Notes under the pieces: generated by a model | Seen by the model: the letters and a program-made list of their open reading frames with translations, nothing else | Told to the model about the DNA's origin: nothing | Database searches by the model: none | Shown: positions 23,508 through 34,044 of the stretch, piece after piece | How positions within the stretch are numbered: the first letter of the stretch is position 1 | Layout: each line of letters opens with the position of its first letter | Translations under genes and position numbers: made by a program | Source: Chara braunii | Lineage: Eukaryota > Streptophyta > Charophyceae > Charales > Characeae | Length of the DNA stretch: 64,000 bases | Assembly: GCA_003427395.1 (NCBI GenBank) | Contig: BFEA01000371.1 | Location: forward strand, 1,336,459 to 1,400,458 | Reading direction: 5' to 3'

Positions 23508-23919
23508 TTTCATTGAAGTTGGACCCATAACTCTCCTATTTGAAGAGTTGTTGCCCAGCAGGTCATCCATTTTTTGACTGAGCAACCCCAGTTTGCCTCA
23601 CATCGCCAAACGACCGTCGCCCCACTGACTGGTTGGGGCTTAGCCCAGTAGGCCCGATAAGCCATTCCTTTAACCGCAATCCGACTTCGGACCTCAGACA
23701 GAGTCAATCCCGTGACCCAAAAAAAAAAGAAAAATAGGCCTCCTATTCCTTTCGCGCCGCAACTCCATATCTATCGCATCACTCTTTTATGCCTACCTAT
23801 ACCATGAATCGCGCGACTTAACAGTCGTGCGTCATTATTTTAGGTAGGATAGGTCTTTAGCTTTAGCATTCCCACGACCGTGTAACTTTGTGGCCCTGCT
23901 AGAAAACGCGTATGACTGA

Positions 23920-24068
23920 TCACACTTCCGATTACTGCCATTATTCTCGGACGTCACAAGCGTCCGGGCTAAGGTAATAGTCTCTTGGTCATAGGCTAGT
24001 CTGAATAAATTTCTAGCAGACGTCAGTCTCATCAAGTTCCTTAATTTAATGAAAAAGTCGGACAATGT
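23920..24068 (-). repeat. Dispersed repeat R1 (minus copy)
   Basis: The reverse complement matches 11640-11795. Both copies contain CTTGATGAGACTGACRT and GACCAAGAGACT, and the ends GTCCGA are shared. Confidence 0.65.
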
Positions 24069-24474
24069 CTGATATTGAAAAACCTGAGCAAATACCCTTG
24101 TAAGCGTTTTTGTCCCGACAACACCCCTAAGGGCGGTGACAGCTTCTTAGGGAAGGCAAGTTATGCCCCGCGGCAACCTATCATGTCATAGGGGACCGCG
24201 AGATGTATAGTTGGCGCACTCGACTAGAGCGGTGAAGAGGCGACGCGACCACGCCTGTCTTGGCTGCTCACGAGATTGTTTTACTTCGTTCCCAAATTGT
24301 CTCTTGTATTATTATTTTTTAACTCTTGCGTGACATGGTTGGGAGGTCTCTGGCACCTTCGTGAGAAAAGGCAGGGGCCGATGCGCTCGACAACGAGCAC
24401 TAGACGAAGCACGAGTCCGATAGTAGAGAAAGGGTTGGGAAGGCAAGCGCTAGCTAATAGCAATGAGCGCGAGC

Positions 24475-24960
24475 TATAACAAATTAGTGAAGACGAAAAA
24501 GTTTACAAAAGTGAAAGTCAGTAGTGAGGCTGCGAATGAACGAGTGAGATAGAGACAGAGAATAGAGGAAGAAGTGGAGAAAATAAACTCAAAGAGGAAG
24601 AAAAGGTCATGGGTCGTGCGTAGTTGTAAGAAAAGAGAAAATACGGTAGCAAACAAATGAGCAAGCGAGAAGGGCAAAAATGCGAACGACAGTGGAATAA
24701 AGATTAGTACAGAAAAGGAGTGCGCAAACACAATCAGGCAAATAAATGGGAGCACGAGCTAGTGCAAGCAAACATACAGGAGAACGTGAGCACGAGTGTG
24801 TGTTGTAACAAATAGGTAGGTGAAGGATCGTGGAAAGAAGAAGATAATCTCGCAAAGGAAAAGAGGGAGGAAGAAGGAGAAGAAAAAGGGAAGCAAAGGA
24901 AAAAGGAGAGAACTTAACATATTCGCACTTATCTCGTGATCGGAAAAAACCTACGTTTGG
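24475..24960. other. Purine-rich (GA-skewed) stretch
   Basis: Nearly 500 bp in which the plus strand is strongly enriched in A and G without being a simple repeat. The reverse-strand frames are open but show only Leu/Ser/Phe-rich low complexity, so I do not call a gene. The surrounding 24069-24474 and 24961-25700 hold no recognised gene. Confidence 0.6.
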
Positions 24961-25713
24961 AGCGTCCACTTTGGGGAGTTCTGCTGGCGAGTACTCGAAA
25001 GTTAATATTATCTGATATTTAGTAATCGATTACTTTAAGCGGTAAGGTAATATATTTCATTTTATTTTTTATTATTATTTTTATTAACCCTTTCTAAAGT
25101 TTGTCTAACTAACAATACAAACCTATAAATCCTGCTTGTAATAACCTTCGTGTATTTAAACTACAAAGCAACAAATATATTTATTTTGCCTATTTAGTTG
25201 CTTACTTATTTATTTAATTATTTATTACCTCTTATTCGATGTCCTTTTCACACTCACCGTGATCAGAGAGACAGAGTAAAATAGTTGAGAAGTCGGTGTT
25301 TGCAACTTGTAGGGTTGCGTTTATTTACCTGAGTCATTTTCAACGTTTGGTTCCACATGTCCTTCGTAGGGTCCCAAGGTCGTCGGAAGGGTGTAAGATT
25401 ACCGACAGGGGCTTCAAAGGGCCGGACAATCCTTGTAGGCGCAAAACCAGTATTGATTGCGGTCCTGGAAAAACAAATGAATCCCCTAGCGCCTGGAACG
25501 ACGCGCCGTTCCCAAGGCCTAGATGTTACACTTTTCTCGAAAATAATGCATATATGTTGTATTCGAATGCCAAAAAATATATATGTTTTCTATTTAACTT
25601 TTGAAAAGAAAAAACCCTCTTATATTCGAGTAAAAAATTACCTTTCTTTTTGTTTTTACGAGGTTAGCGCCTTCCCTTATGCTCCTCGCCATTGACAGTT
25701 CGCGTGCCACAGG

Positions 25714-25751
25714 TCTCTCTGTCTCTCTCTCTCTCACACACACACACACAT
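25714..25751. repeat. (CT)n(CA)n compound microsatellite
   Basis: CTCTGTCTCTCTCTCTCTCA passes into (CA)n. A separate AC-rich stretch lies at 25950-25985. Confidence 0.9.
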
Positions 25752-25850
25752 AGGTGTGTGGGCAGTTCCCGCTCAACCATACAAGCGTGGGGCACCTTGC
25801 ATTTTATATTAAATATCCCGTTTATACTTCTTTTGTTTTATTAATGTTTT

Positions 25851-25913
25851 GTGATGGCTTGTAGGGGCCATGCTAATCGTTCCAATTATAGCAGATCTGG
25901 TGATGGCTTGTAG
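25851..25913 (-). pseudogene. Retroposed U6 snRNA fragment with 14-bp target duplication
   Basis: The minus strand of 25865-25899 reads ATAATTGGAACGATTAGCAT followed by GGCCC. This is the central part of U6 snRNA (AATTGGAACGAT...GATTAGCATGGCCCC) with about 10 nt missing between two ATC-like words. It is flanked by perfect 14-bp direct repeats GTGATGGCTTGTAG at 25851-25864 and 25900-25913. Flanking duplications of this length are the mark of LINE-driven retroposition. It is a truncated pseudogene, not a working U6 gene. Confidence 0.75.
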
Positions 25914-25987
25914 ATGGAATGAGAGGGAGAGTTTGGGGTTTCTTGACAACACACACAAACAAACACACATTCTCACATACACATATT

Positions 25988-26208
25988 GACTTACCGTGAG
26001 GGCACGGGTGCGCAACCCGTAATTCGTTTGTTTATGTGGTTCGGGAAGGGTAAGGTAGTGAATATGCTGTATGTATGTTTTGTCATGTTCGCTATACACA
26101 ACTCGAAGAGAGTGTGTGTGTGGGGTCCCGGTTGATGCTTTATTCACGATGTTCATGGAATGCTGGACCCAATTTTCAGCAGGTGGCGCTCCCCATCAAT
26201 AGACAGGA
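25988..26208 (+). mobile_element. SINE-like element, 5' part (plus copy)
   Basis: It contains GTGAGGGCACGGGTGCGCAA, GTTCGCTATACACAACTCGA and GCAGGTGGCGCTCCCCATCA. An inverted copy lies at 27618-27840. The last block is shared with the poly(A)-tailed elements at 56.5 and 62.9 kb, so this is probably the 5' part of that family. It directly precedes the (GT)n run and the N gap. Confidence 0.7.
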
Positions 26209-26232
26209 GAATGTATGTGCATGTGTATGTGA

Positions 26233-26236
<4 letters not shown>

Positions 26237-26303
<67 letters not shown>

Positions 26304-27018
26304 NNNNNNNNNNNNNNNNNNNNNNNNNNNNNNNNNNNNNNNNNNNNNNNNNNNNNNNNNNNNNNNNNNNNNNNNNNNNNNNNNNNNNNNNNNNNNNNNN
26401 NNNNNNNNNNNNNNNNNNNNNNNNNNNNNNNNNNNNNNNNNNNNNNNNNNNNNNNNNNNNNNNNNNNNNNNNNNNNNNNNNNNNNNNNNNNNNNNNNNNN
26501 NNNNNNNNNNNNNNNNNNNNNNNNNNNNNNNNNNNNNNNNNNNNNNNNNNNNNNNNNNNNNNNNNNNNNNNNNNNNNNNNNNNNNNNNNNNNNNNNNNNN
26601 NNNNNNNNNNNNNNNNNNNNNNNNNNNNNNNNNNNNNNNNNNNNNNNNNNNNNNNNNNNNNNNNNNNNNNNNNNNNNNNNNNNNNNNNNNNNNNNNNNNN
26701 NNNNNNNNNNNNNNNNNNNNNNNNNNNNNNNNNNNNNNNNNNNNNNNNNNNNNNNNNNNNNNNNNNNNNNNNNNNNNNNNNNNNNNNNNNNNNNNNNNNN
26801 NNNNNNNNNNNNNNNNNNNNNNNNNNNNNNNNNNNNNNNNNNNNNNNNNNNNNNNNNNNNNNNNNNNNNNNNNNNNNNNNNNNNNNNNNNNNNNNNNNNN
26901 NNNNNNNNNNNNNNNNNNNNNNNNNNNNNNNNNNNNNNNNNNNNNNNNNNNNNNNNNNNNNNNNNNNNNNNNNNNNNNNNNNNNNNNNNNNNNNNNNNNN
27001 NNNNNNNNNNNNNNNNNN

Positions 27019-27071
<53 letters not shown>
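26237..27071. repeat. (TG)n - 715-bp N gap - (GA)n
   Basis: A (TG)n run reaches the gap at 26304-27018 (715 N), and a (GA)n run follows to 27071. The true length and content are unknown. It is probably one long compound microsatellite that could not be assembled. Frames drawn across the N run are meaningless. Confidence 0.95.
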
Positions 27072-27073
<2 letters not shown>

Positions 27074-27617
27074 CTGCAACATGCAGCATGTCGGTGGCGG
27101 GCAGCACAAGGGCAGACGCTGACCTCCAACAAAAAGAAGAAGTAATTTTATCGAAATACAAGAGTTTTTCCTTTTTGAAATCCGAATAGAAAGGGTGCAG
27201 GTTGTATTCAAATACAACGTGTACCTTTTTTATTCGAGGAACTCTGCTATTCGAGAAAAGCGGACTCGCACCGTTTCAATTTCGAAAAGGGACTGCGGCC
27301 TCCTACACGCAGCTACCGGTCCTACGCCGTCCTGGACCAAAACCCCTGCGGTCCCACGGGCAGCTACCGGTCCTGCAGTTTCAAATAAGATGCCACCACC
27401 CCCTAAACTGCGATGCCTTGTTTTTCCAGACTTCCAAAGACCGTATAATGAACGACGGCGAAAAATGTTCTCAGGGGGGGAAAACGCACCCCTGACGGGC
27501 TACGAACACACTCACTGTCACATCCACACGTTGGCACACTCTTTGTTTTTCTTTCCCCAACCCTACTAGAGGAGGTGATATGAGCATCCCCCTATAGTAG
27601 ACCAACAGAATGCTCCT

Positions 27618-27840
27618 CTATCGGTGGGCAGCAGCACCTGCTGTAAACCGGGTCCAGCTTCCCAGTCAGGACCCCACACACTGTCCAGCTTCCCAGCCCG
27701 GACCCCCCACACACACTCTTGGAGTTGTGTATAGCCAACATGACAAAAACATAAACACATCATAATCACTAGCTTACCCTTCCCCAACCACATCAACAGA
27801 CAAACTACGGGTTGCGCACCCGTGGCCTCACAGTAAGTGA
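27618..27840 (-). mobile_element. SINE-like element, 5' part (minus copy)
   Basis: The inverted partner of 25988-26208. On the minus strand it reads GTGAGGCCACGGGTGCGCAA, then GTTGGCTATACACAACTCCA, then CTGGACCCGGTTTACAGCAG. It carries an internal partial duplication of GGGAAGCTGGAC. Confidence 0.7.
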
Positions 27841-28628
27841 ATGAAAATGTGGTGGTGTCCTGAGATCAGGGCGATGTGAACCAGCAGCAGACCAAATGTG
27901 GTGTAGACCTGAAGGAGGTCCGGAGGTGGAACCGCTTCACAGGGATGTTGGGCAGGGGGTTATCCCGCCGGGGTATCGGCACAGCAGGCGGCGCATCGCC
28001 GCCCGGTTCATGGCCTTCTTTCCCACCGTCACGGGCCAATTGTGCTGATCTCGTTCGGCCCTACACATCAGCTCCTGCGCATTCCCCACTTGCGAGTTGG
28101 TCCACGTGCTGACAGGGGTGGTATTAGTTTCGGTCAGGGATCTGGTCTGGGATCTGGCTCGGTCGTTGAACCGGACGGGGCGCACAGAGTCGCTTAGTTG
28201 GTTAGGTTGGGAGGTCTCATTGGCCCTGCTTTCTCCGGCGGCTTCGGCTTTGGCTTTGGCTTTGGCTTCACTTCGCTGCCTTTTGTTCGCTTCGCCTCTT
28301 TTTGCGGGCGCTTCGTTGGCTGCCTCTCCTGCCCGCCAGCCACAGCCAGAGGCACTGGGCGGCCTTTTCTCTTGGAGTGCTCTTCGTGGGAGTTCTCTCA
28401 GCTTTCTCTCGCTCGATCTCTTCCTCGTTTCTGGGGTGTACGCTCCCTGTCGCTCTTTCCTCGTCGGGGGGCTGCGGGAGCGAGTGAGGTCAGTTTAGGC
28501 TTGTGCGATTTGCCGATGTGGAGGAGGCAGTAGGAGAGAGAGGGGGGAGTGAGGGAGGAGAGAGACAGCAGGAGGCAGGTGAACGGCCAACAAGAAAGCT
28601 CGGCCGCAGCCCCGACAGCATCGCCGCC
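27841..28628. promoter_or_regulatory. Region upstream of NAP1 (promoter and 5' UTR expected)
   Basis: GC-rich sequence between the SINE-like copy and the NAP1 start. It includes a (GGCTTT)n-like tract at about 28240-28268 and purine-rich 5' UTR-like sequence at 28510-28600. A minus-strand frame at 27937-28185 (CRAERDQHNWPVTVGKKAMN...) is open but unrecognised. It could be an exon of a divergent gene, but the support is weak. No core promoter motif is pinpointed. Confidence 0.4.
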
Positions 28629-29732
28629 ATGTCCGATTCTGCAGGGGAGGCGAAGCCCACCGCCATGTCTGCCGACGACACGACCTCTCAGAGGGACGTC
28701 CTTAATCTGCTTGACGAGAGGCTGAAGAACATGGCCTTAGGTTACCTCGAAACGTTACCCATTCGTGTACGGAAGAGGGTGGAAGCGCTGCGCACTCTCC
28801 AATCCAAGCATGATGAATTGGAGGCCGACTTTGAGAAGGAGCTGACTGCCCTGGAAGTGAAGTACGAAAAGCTTTATGAGCCTCTCTACGAGCAGAGGGC
28901 GGCCGTAGTCGTCGGCGATGTCGAGCCTGAAGATCAGGTGGAGGCGCCCCCTCCTGCCTCCACTCCGCCCGCCGAAGGCGCCGCCGCCACAGAGGACATT
29001 GCGAATGCCAAGGGTATTCCGAATTTTTGGTTGACGGCCATGAAAAACTTCGATATGATTGGCGAGATGGTCACAGCGCGAGACGAGCCGGCGCTGAAGT
29101 ACCTGAGAGATGTGAAGTGGAATCGACTTGAGGACGGGAAGAGTTTCAAGATCGACTTCTTCTTCAACGAGAACCCTTATTTCTCTAACAGCGTGCTGAG
29201 CAAAACCTATCATATGATAGAGGAGGACGAGCCAGTCTTGGAGAAATCGGAGGGAACGGAGATCGACTGGTTGGCGGGAAAGAACTTGTGCGTGAAGGTG
29301 ATGCAAAAGCGCACGGCGAGGAAGGGTAACAAGCCGGGAAGGATAGCGACGAAGACAGAGAAGTGCAAGAGCTTCTTCAACTTCTTTTCGGCGCCGGAAA
29401 TTCCTGATGAGTTGAGTGCCCTAGACGAGGAGGAGGCGGAGCAGCTCCAAGAAATCATGGAAGAGGATTACGAGGTTGGGGCTGCAATCAGAGAGAAGCT
29501 TATCCCGCACGCGGTGTCATGGTTCACGGGAGAGGCTGTGCAAGAGGACGATGACGATGATGAAGAAGGTGATGAAGAAGATGAGGACGATGAAGACGAC
29601 GATGAAGATGATGATGGTGAGGACGAGGATGAGGCTCCAGCAGCGCGAAAGAAGGGTGGTGATGCCAAGGCTTCCAAGTCCAAAACTGGCAAGGCGGACG
29701 GAGATCAACCGCCTGATTGCAAGCAGCAGTGA
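28629..29732 (+). CDS. NAP1: Nucleosome assembly protein 1 (NAP1) histone chaperone
   Basis: A 367-residue intact NAP1, within the family's usual 350-400. It binds histones H2A-H2B (and H3-H4), shuttles them to the nucleus and helps assemble and remodel nucleosomes. Layout: an acidic/polar N-terminus; the long dimerisation helix at about 22-90 (LNLLDERLKNMALGYLETLP then VRKRVEALRTLQSKHDELEADFEKE); the central alpha/beta NAP domain at about 125-300 with GIPNFWLTAMKN, LKYLRDVKWNRLEDGKSFKIDFFFNENPYFSN, KSFFNFFSAPEIP and IREKLIPHAVSWFTGEA; then a long Asp/Glu acidic tail (306-335), a Lys-rich patch and the C-terminal CKQQ. CKQQ is the conserved farnesylation box of NAP1 proteins. The ATG at 28629 has a strong context (GCCGCCATGTC). 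The frame is open upstream but without an ATG. The gene is a single exon, whereas NAP1 genes of land plants have many introns. This could be an intact retrocopy or a lineage trait. Confidence 0.97.
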   Translation: MSDSAGEAKPTAMSADDTTSQRDVLNLLDERLKNMALGYLETLPIRVRKRVEALRTLQSKHDELEADFEKELTALEVKYEKLYEPLYEQRAAVVVGDVEPEDQVEAPPPASTPPAEGAAATEDIANAKGIPNFWLTAMKNFDMIGEMVTARDEPALKYLRDVKWNRLEDGKSFKIDFFFNENPYFSNSVLSKTYHMIEEDEPVLEKSEGTEIDWLAGKNLCVKVMQKRTARKGNKPGRIATKTEKCKSFFNFFSAPEIPDELSALDEEEAEQLQEIMEEDYEVGAAIREKLIPHAVSWFTGEAVQEDDDDDEEGDEEDEDDEDDDEDDDGEDEDEAPAARKKGGDAKASKSKTGKADGDQPPDCKQQ

Positions 29733-30572
29733 GTGAAGGTGTGTGTGCGTGCTTGCGTGAGTGCAGGTGGTGTGTGTGTTTGTGTGTGTGTGTGTGTGTG
29801 CGTGTGCGTGCGTGCGTGGGCGTTTAGTGTTTGTGGCCGAGATTAATGGAGAAGGTTTGACTCTTTTCGGCCTTCTGCGAAACGGTGCGGGGAGAGGAAA
29901 TAGTACCCTAGTTTGCTGGTCTTTTCTTGGTCGTTTCTGTGTTTTTTTTTTCGCCCTGATTTTTTTTTGGCCGTGATTTTCTGGTTGTTTTGGTTTCTTC
30001 TTCTTCCCTCCGCTTCAATGAGTAGACCATATTCTTAGGTGAGTCTATAGAATTCCAAGAGGCTTGTTTTGAAGGAAGAGGGACGCGGAGAGAGCGTAGA
30101 GAGCGGGAGAGAGATAGCTGGGGGGATACAATTAGAGGGGGGACGTAGGGTGGATTGGAGGGGGACATTTACGGCATCTGAAGAGCGGGAAAGAAGGAGA
30201 TAGCGCGGGAGCTCAGGCATTAGGGCCGTTTGTTTGCGGGTGTTGTTTTGCTAGATGGGCTTATCCTGTCCTCGCGTTGGAATTGAGGAGAAAAAATTAT
30301 GTCAAGGCAGTCATCATTTTCATTTTCTTCCATCGCAATCAGAGGAGACGAAAGACTTTGTTCCCATTCTATCTGGTTTTTACAGCTGTTCGATCATCTG
30401 CCAATCATTGGTAAACAGTCTTTGGGAATATCCTGCTTGAGTGACATGCTGAAAGAAAGGTCTGTGTTTTTCCTTCCGAGGAGTTATCAAAGATGTTTCC
30501 CGGACATCATGTGAGCGAGTAACGTATTCAATTCTTTACTCATATCCTTTTGCTTCGGTTCTGTGGGTGATG
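29733..30572. other. Downstream of NAP1: 3' UTR and intergenic, with (TG)n at 29768-29820
   Basis: A (TG)n/(CGTG)n run follows the stop codon closely and would lie in the 3' UTR. The rest holds no recognised gene. Confidence 0.6.
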
Positions 30573-30684
30573 ACTATCGTCTTCACTGGAATGAAACGCC
30601 TGGGCATTATAGCTGTATTTAGGGCAACATTCAGTCTTGGTGTTGCAATAATGACCGGGCGTTTAATTCAGGGGAAGAAGGTAG
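30573..30684. mobile_element. MITE, CTACCGTCTTC family
   Basis: Left ACTATCGTCTTCACTGGAAT and right GGGGAAGAAGGTAG are inverted. The interior has the shared GGGCATTATAGCTGTATT and CAATAATGACCGGGCG blocks. Confidence 0.85.
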
Positions 30685-30831
30685 GCGAAGTTTCTGGTGT
30701 AATACACGAACGGACGGTTATTTTGTCCTGGGGCTGAAGAACGTGCCAATGCATTCTGCGCTAGACCCCCCCCTTGTCCGATCGGACGCTTGGCGTGTGG
30801 ACCAGGTTCTTCTCCTCTGTCGCTTGCTATG

Positions 30832-30946
30832 TACCGTCTTCCCCCGAATACAACGCATCCTCGATTTGACTGCATAGCACCGCAATTGTAGCCTGTATAC
30901 ATTCTTCACGATTAGGGTGCGTTGTTCACGGGGGGGGGGGAACGTA
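30832..30946. mobile_element. MITE, CTACCGTCTTC family (variant interior)
   Basis: The left end TACCGTCTTCCCCCGAATAC and the right end, which reads TACGTTCCCC... on the minus strand, are inverted. The interior belongs to the 'CAACGCACCCT' subgroup seen at 1195, 34244 and 34885. Confidence 0.7.
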
Positions 30947-31617
30947 ATCTTCTTTTGTGTTCTGCAATGCAAAGTGGTCATCATGAATGTGGTTCTTTTG
31001 AAATCAACTCTTTGCGTGATTTAGAGTCTTTAAATGTCGGCTTTCCAGTTGCGCGTAACGAGTTTTCGCTGCCATCTGTCCGTGTACCGGAGTGCTTGAC
31101 TACAATATAATGCAAGAACGAGAAGGAGAGAAGGTATGTGTCTATGACAAGGATATTGACGGGGTCGTCGTATGCGTGTAAATTCGGTTGGGAGTGGGGG
31201 AGGGGGAGGGATGAGAAGTGGGGGAGGAAGTGGAGTGAGGAGGGAACAAAGAACGCTCCTGTTCTGTTCGCTTATGGAGTGCTGAACGGCATTTTCGGCG
31301 TAATCGTGGGCTCTCTTGTCATGTATGACTGTTTGAATGGATGGATCTTCCATCCTGGGCAGGCATGCATGCATGTGATTCGGTGTTTTCTTTTGACGAG
31401 TCCAACGCAACACGTGGAGTGGTTTATTGGTCTCTCTTTGCAGAAAAAAAGCAGCCGATTCATTTGGGGAATAGAATACGTTCCTCTGCCGACACTTTGA
31501 ATGGGTAATTGGTCCCTCTTTTTGCTGAGAAAGAGCAGCAGATCCGTCGGCGAACAGAGCATGTTCCACGTGAATTTAGCGGCAAAGAACGAGGTAGTAC
31601 TAGCCGTGACGCGCTAG

Positions 31618-31815
31618 GGGATCGAGGAAATGATTTTTTTTTTTCCCCTAAAGGTTGAAAATGTTGATATTCGCTGGATTGATTGGATGGGATCGAGGAA
31701 ATGATTTTTTTTTTTTCCCCTAAAGCTTGAAAATGTTGATATTCGCTGGATTGATTGGATTGATAGTCGCTGGATTGATTGGATTGATATTCGCTGGATT
31801 GATTGGATTGATGAA
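31618..31815. repeat. 71-bp tandem duplication followed by 24-bp repeats
   Basis: Two copies of a unit starting GGGATCGAGGAAATGATTTT lie at 31618-31688 and 31689-31760. A GGATTGATTGGATTGATATTCGCT-type 24-bp repeat, about three copies, then runs to 31815. The intervening 30947-31617 and 31816-32128 show no recognised gene. Confidence 0.9.
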
Positions 31816-32128
31816 TGCGCAGATAGATGTGAGCAATTCTGACCCAAGATTGTTTTAATGATTTGTTTGAAAGGAGACGAACGATGGGTTGCCATTTTCT
31901 TGGGGACAAATTTTCGTGAAGTGCTACTGTAATAGCAGATGTTGCTGGATGTCTGGACATCCCTGTTGAGGAACACATTCAACCCGTGGCCTGTACGTCG
32001 CGCGCCTCTTTCTGAGAAGAGGCGGCAGAATCTGAACTCTTATCGCGTCGTCTTAGGTTGCAAATAAACAGCTTGATGAGGTCCAAACGAACTTATAGGG
32101 TTGTTTTCTCGAGGGTCGTAGTGTGGGC

Positions 32129-32530
32129 CAAGAGCTTGATACGCGACGATGTGTGGGGCAGGAGGAGCTTGATACGGGACGATGTGTGGGGCAGGAGGAG
32201 CTTGATATGTGTGGGGCAGGAGGAGCTTGATACGGGACGATGTGTGGGGCAGGAGGAGCTTGATACGGGAAGATGTGTGGGGGGCAGGAGCTTGAAACGG
32301 GACGTTGTGTGGGGCAGGAGCTCGATAGGAAACGATGTGTGGGGCAGGAGCTTGAAACGGGACATCGTGTGGGGTAGGTAGGAGCTTAATACGAAACGAT
32401 GTGTGGGGCAGGAGCTTAAAACGGGACATTGTGTGAGGCAGGAGCTTAATACGGGACGATGAGAGGGGCATTGCGAAGAAGAGGGTTGCCCAGGGTCCCA
32501 GTGTGGGGCAGGAGCTTGATACGGGACGAT
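32129..32530. repeat. 30-bp minisatellite
   Basis: About 13 imperfect units of roughly 28-33 bp, consensus starting AGGAGCTTGATACGGGACGA and ending TGTGTGGGGC. Variants include AAACGGGAC and GATAGGAAACG. It reads open in several frames because the unit length is close to a multiple of three. This is not taken as protein coding. Confidence 0.95.
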
Positions 32531-32805
32531 TTTGAAGAGCGATCGGGGTGTATGGAACGCATCGTGTTCACGAGGTAGGGCCTCTGGAAGCGGTGTACTG
32601 CAGAGTGGACTTGGAAGGTGGAGTGAGGAGAAAGCAGTGGTGGACGAAAGGCCCAAAGGAACATATGCGAATGAGATGGGATGCTATCATGAACGAAGGT
32701 ATTTGGCAATGGGAGGTTTTACGAATTTTGTTTGCGGAGTTGGGAGGCCTGGTTGTAGTGCGTGGAGAAGGGGCGAGAGATGGAAGGAGGGACTGTTTCG
32801 TCATA

Positions 32806-32924
32806 CTACCGTCCTCACTCGAATACAACGCCCGGTCATTGTAGCGGTATTTGGTGCAACTTCAGGTCCAGAGACGGCGGAGTGGATAATTATCGGGCGT
32901 TCTATTCGGGTGAGAAGGCGGTAG
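32806..32924. mobile_element. MITE, CTACCGTCTTC family
   Basis: Left CTACCGTCCTCACTCGAATA and right GGGTGAGAAGGCGGTAG are inverted. The interior has CCCGGTCATTGTAGCGGTAT. Confidence 0.88.
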
Positions 32925-33159
32925 AAGTTTGTTTGCGGCATGTGAACACGAACTGCTGTCAGACTGTCAGTCGCTCCGCGTGTTCCCGCCTGCGTGCGCT
33001 TGTCCATCAGTGATCAAACGTGAGCGCTGCGCTTTTGTGGGACAGACGGGACAAGGTGTTAGCAATCTTTGTACAAGATCTTCCAATCCCGAAAGATCTT
33101 CCAATCCCCCAAATATGAAGGCTACGCCTCAATTCATGTTTAATTGATTGCTTGATTAT

Positions 33160-33256
33160 TTGATATTGATTGTTCGGTCTATTGATTGATTGATTGATCT
33201 ATTGATTGATTGATTGATCTATGGATCTATTGATTGATTGATTGATTGATTGACGA
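33160..33256. repeat. (GATT)n repeat
   Basis: Repeated TTGATTGATTGATCTA units. The neighbouring 33257-34044 shows no recognised gene. Confidence 0.9.
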
Positions 33257-34044
33257 GGTATGCAGCAGGAGTAACCTAACGAGCGCGGCCGTGGAGATTA
33301 GAGAATGTAGGAGGAAAACCGGATCAAGCGTCCAATGAACGAAGAGGAGAAACCTATCCTTCTGTTTTAATTTGCTTGTATGTTCAAGGGTTGGAGTGTA
33401 GTGAAGCGGCATGGACGCGGAGGGGTTGTAATCGGGAAACCAATGCTCCGCAGTGGGGTATCGTCAGCGGACGAGAGGCGCCGCAAGGGGAATTCTACGT
33501 GCCTTTGTGTTTGAATATGCGAAGGCACTTACGTGAGTGCGCTAATTCTTTCGGTGTATTGGACAGCCAACGAACGCTTCAATTTTAAGGTTTTAAGCCT
33601 GTGTTGGTGAAGGAGACCGATCGTTCATGCACGGATTACTTGTCGTTTTAGATCGGAAAAATACGAACGACCTAGGTTTTGTGCATGTGTTGGCTATGGA
33701 CCGATCGAGATGCACCGAGTACCGTGTGTTTTGTAAGTTGTAGTGGTCCTGACCTCAGTGACGTGGCAGATAGGTACGGTTAATCGAACGATCTCCGCGT
33801 ATTTGGGCGAATTTTTGAGGAATTTTGAAGGGCCTGTCAATTGCGAGAGGCGTTGTCGATTCTGGTAGAGGCGCTCTTTCTTGTTGGCTGTTTTCTGCGA
33901 GGAGGGAGTGTGTCCGGTGAAAAATACTGCGTGCACGCCGCCGCTTAATCGTCGTTTCGATAGTACACGGGAGGTGAAAAGAGTCTTTACCGTCGTGAAA
34001 GGGTAACCGTCGGAGTATACGATCGAGACTGAAGTAGTCCTACC

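Noticed and set aside
26075-27145. Open frames of 318-356 codons on both strands
   Set aside because: They are created by the run of N plus the flanking dinucleotide repeats.
28755-29306. 183-codon frame opposite NAP1
   Set aside because: It is the antisense shadow of the NAP1 coding region.
32040-32656. Pro/His/Leu-repeat open frames (up to 187 codons) on the minus strand
   Set aside because: They are readthrough of the 30-bp minisatellite. Three frames are open at once, as expected for a repeat period divisible by three.
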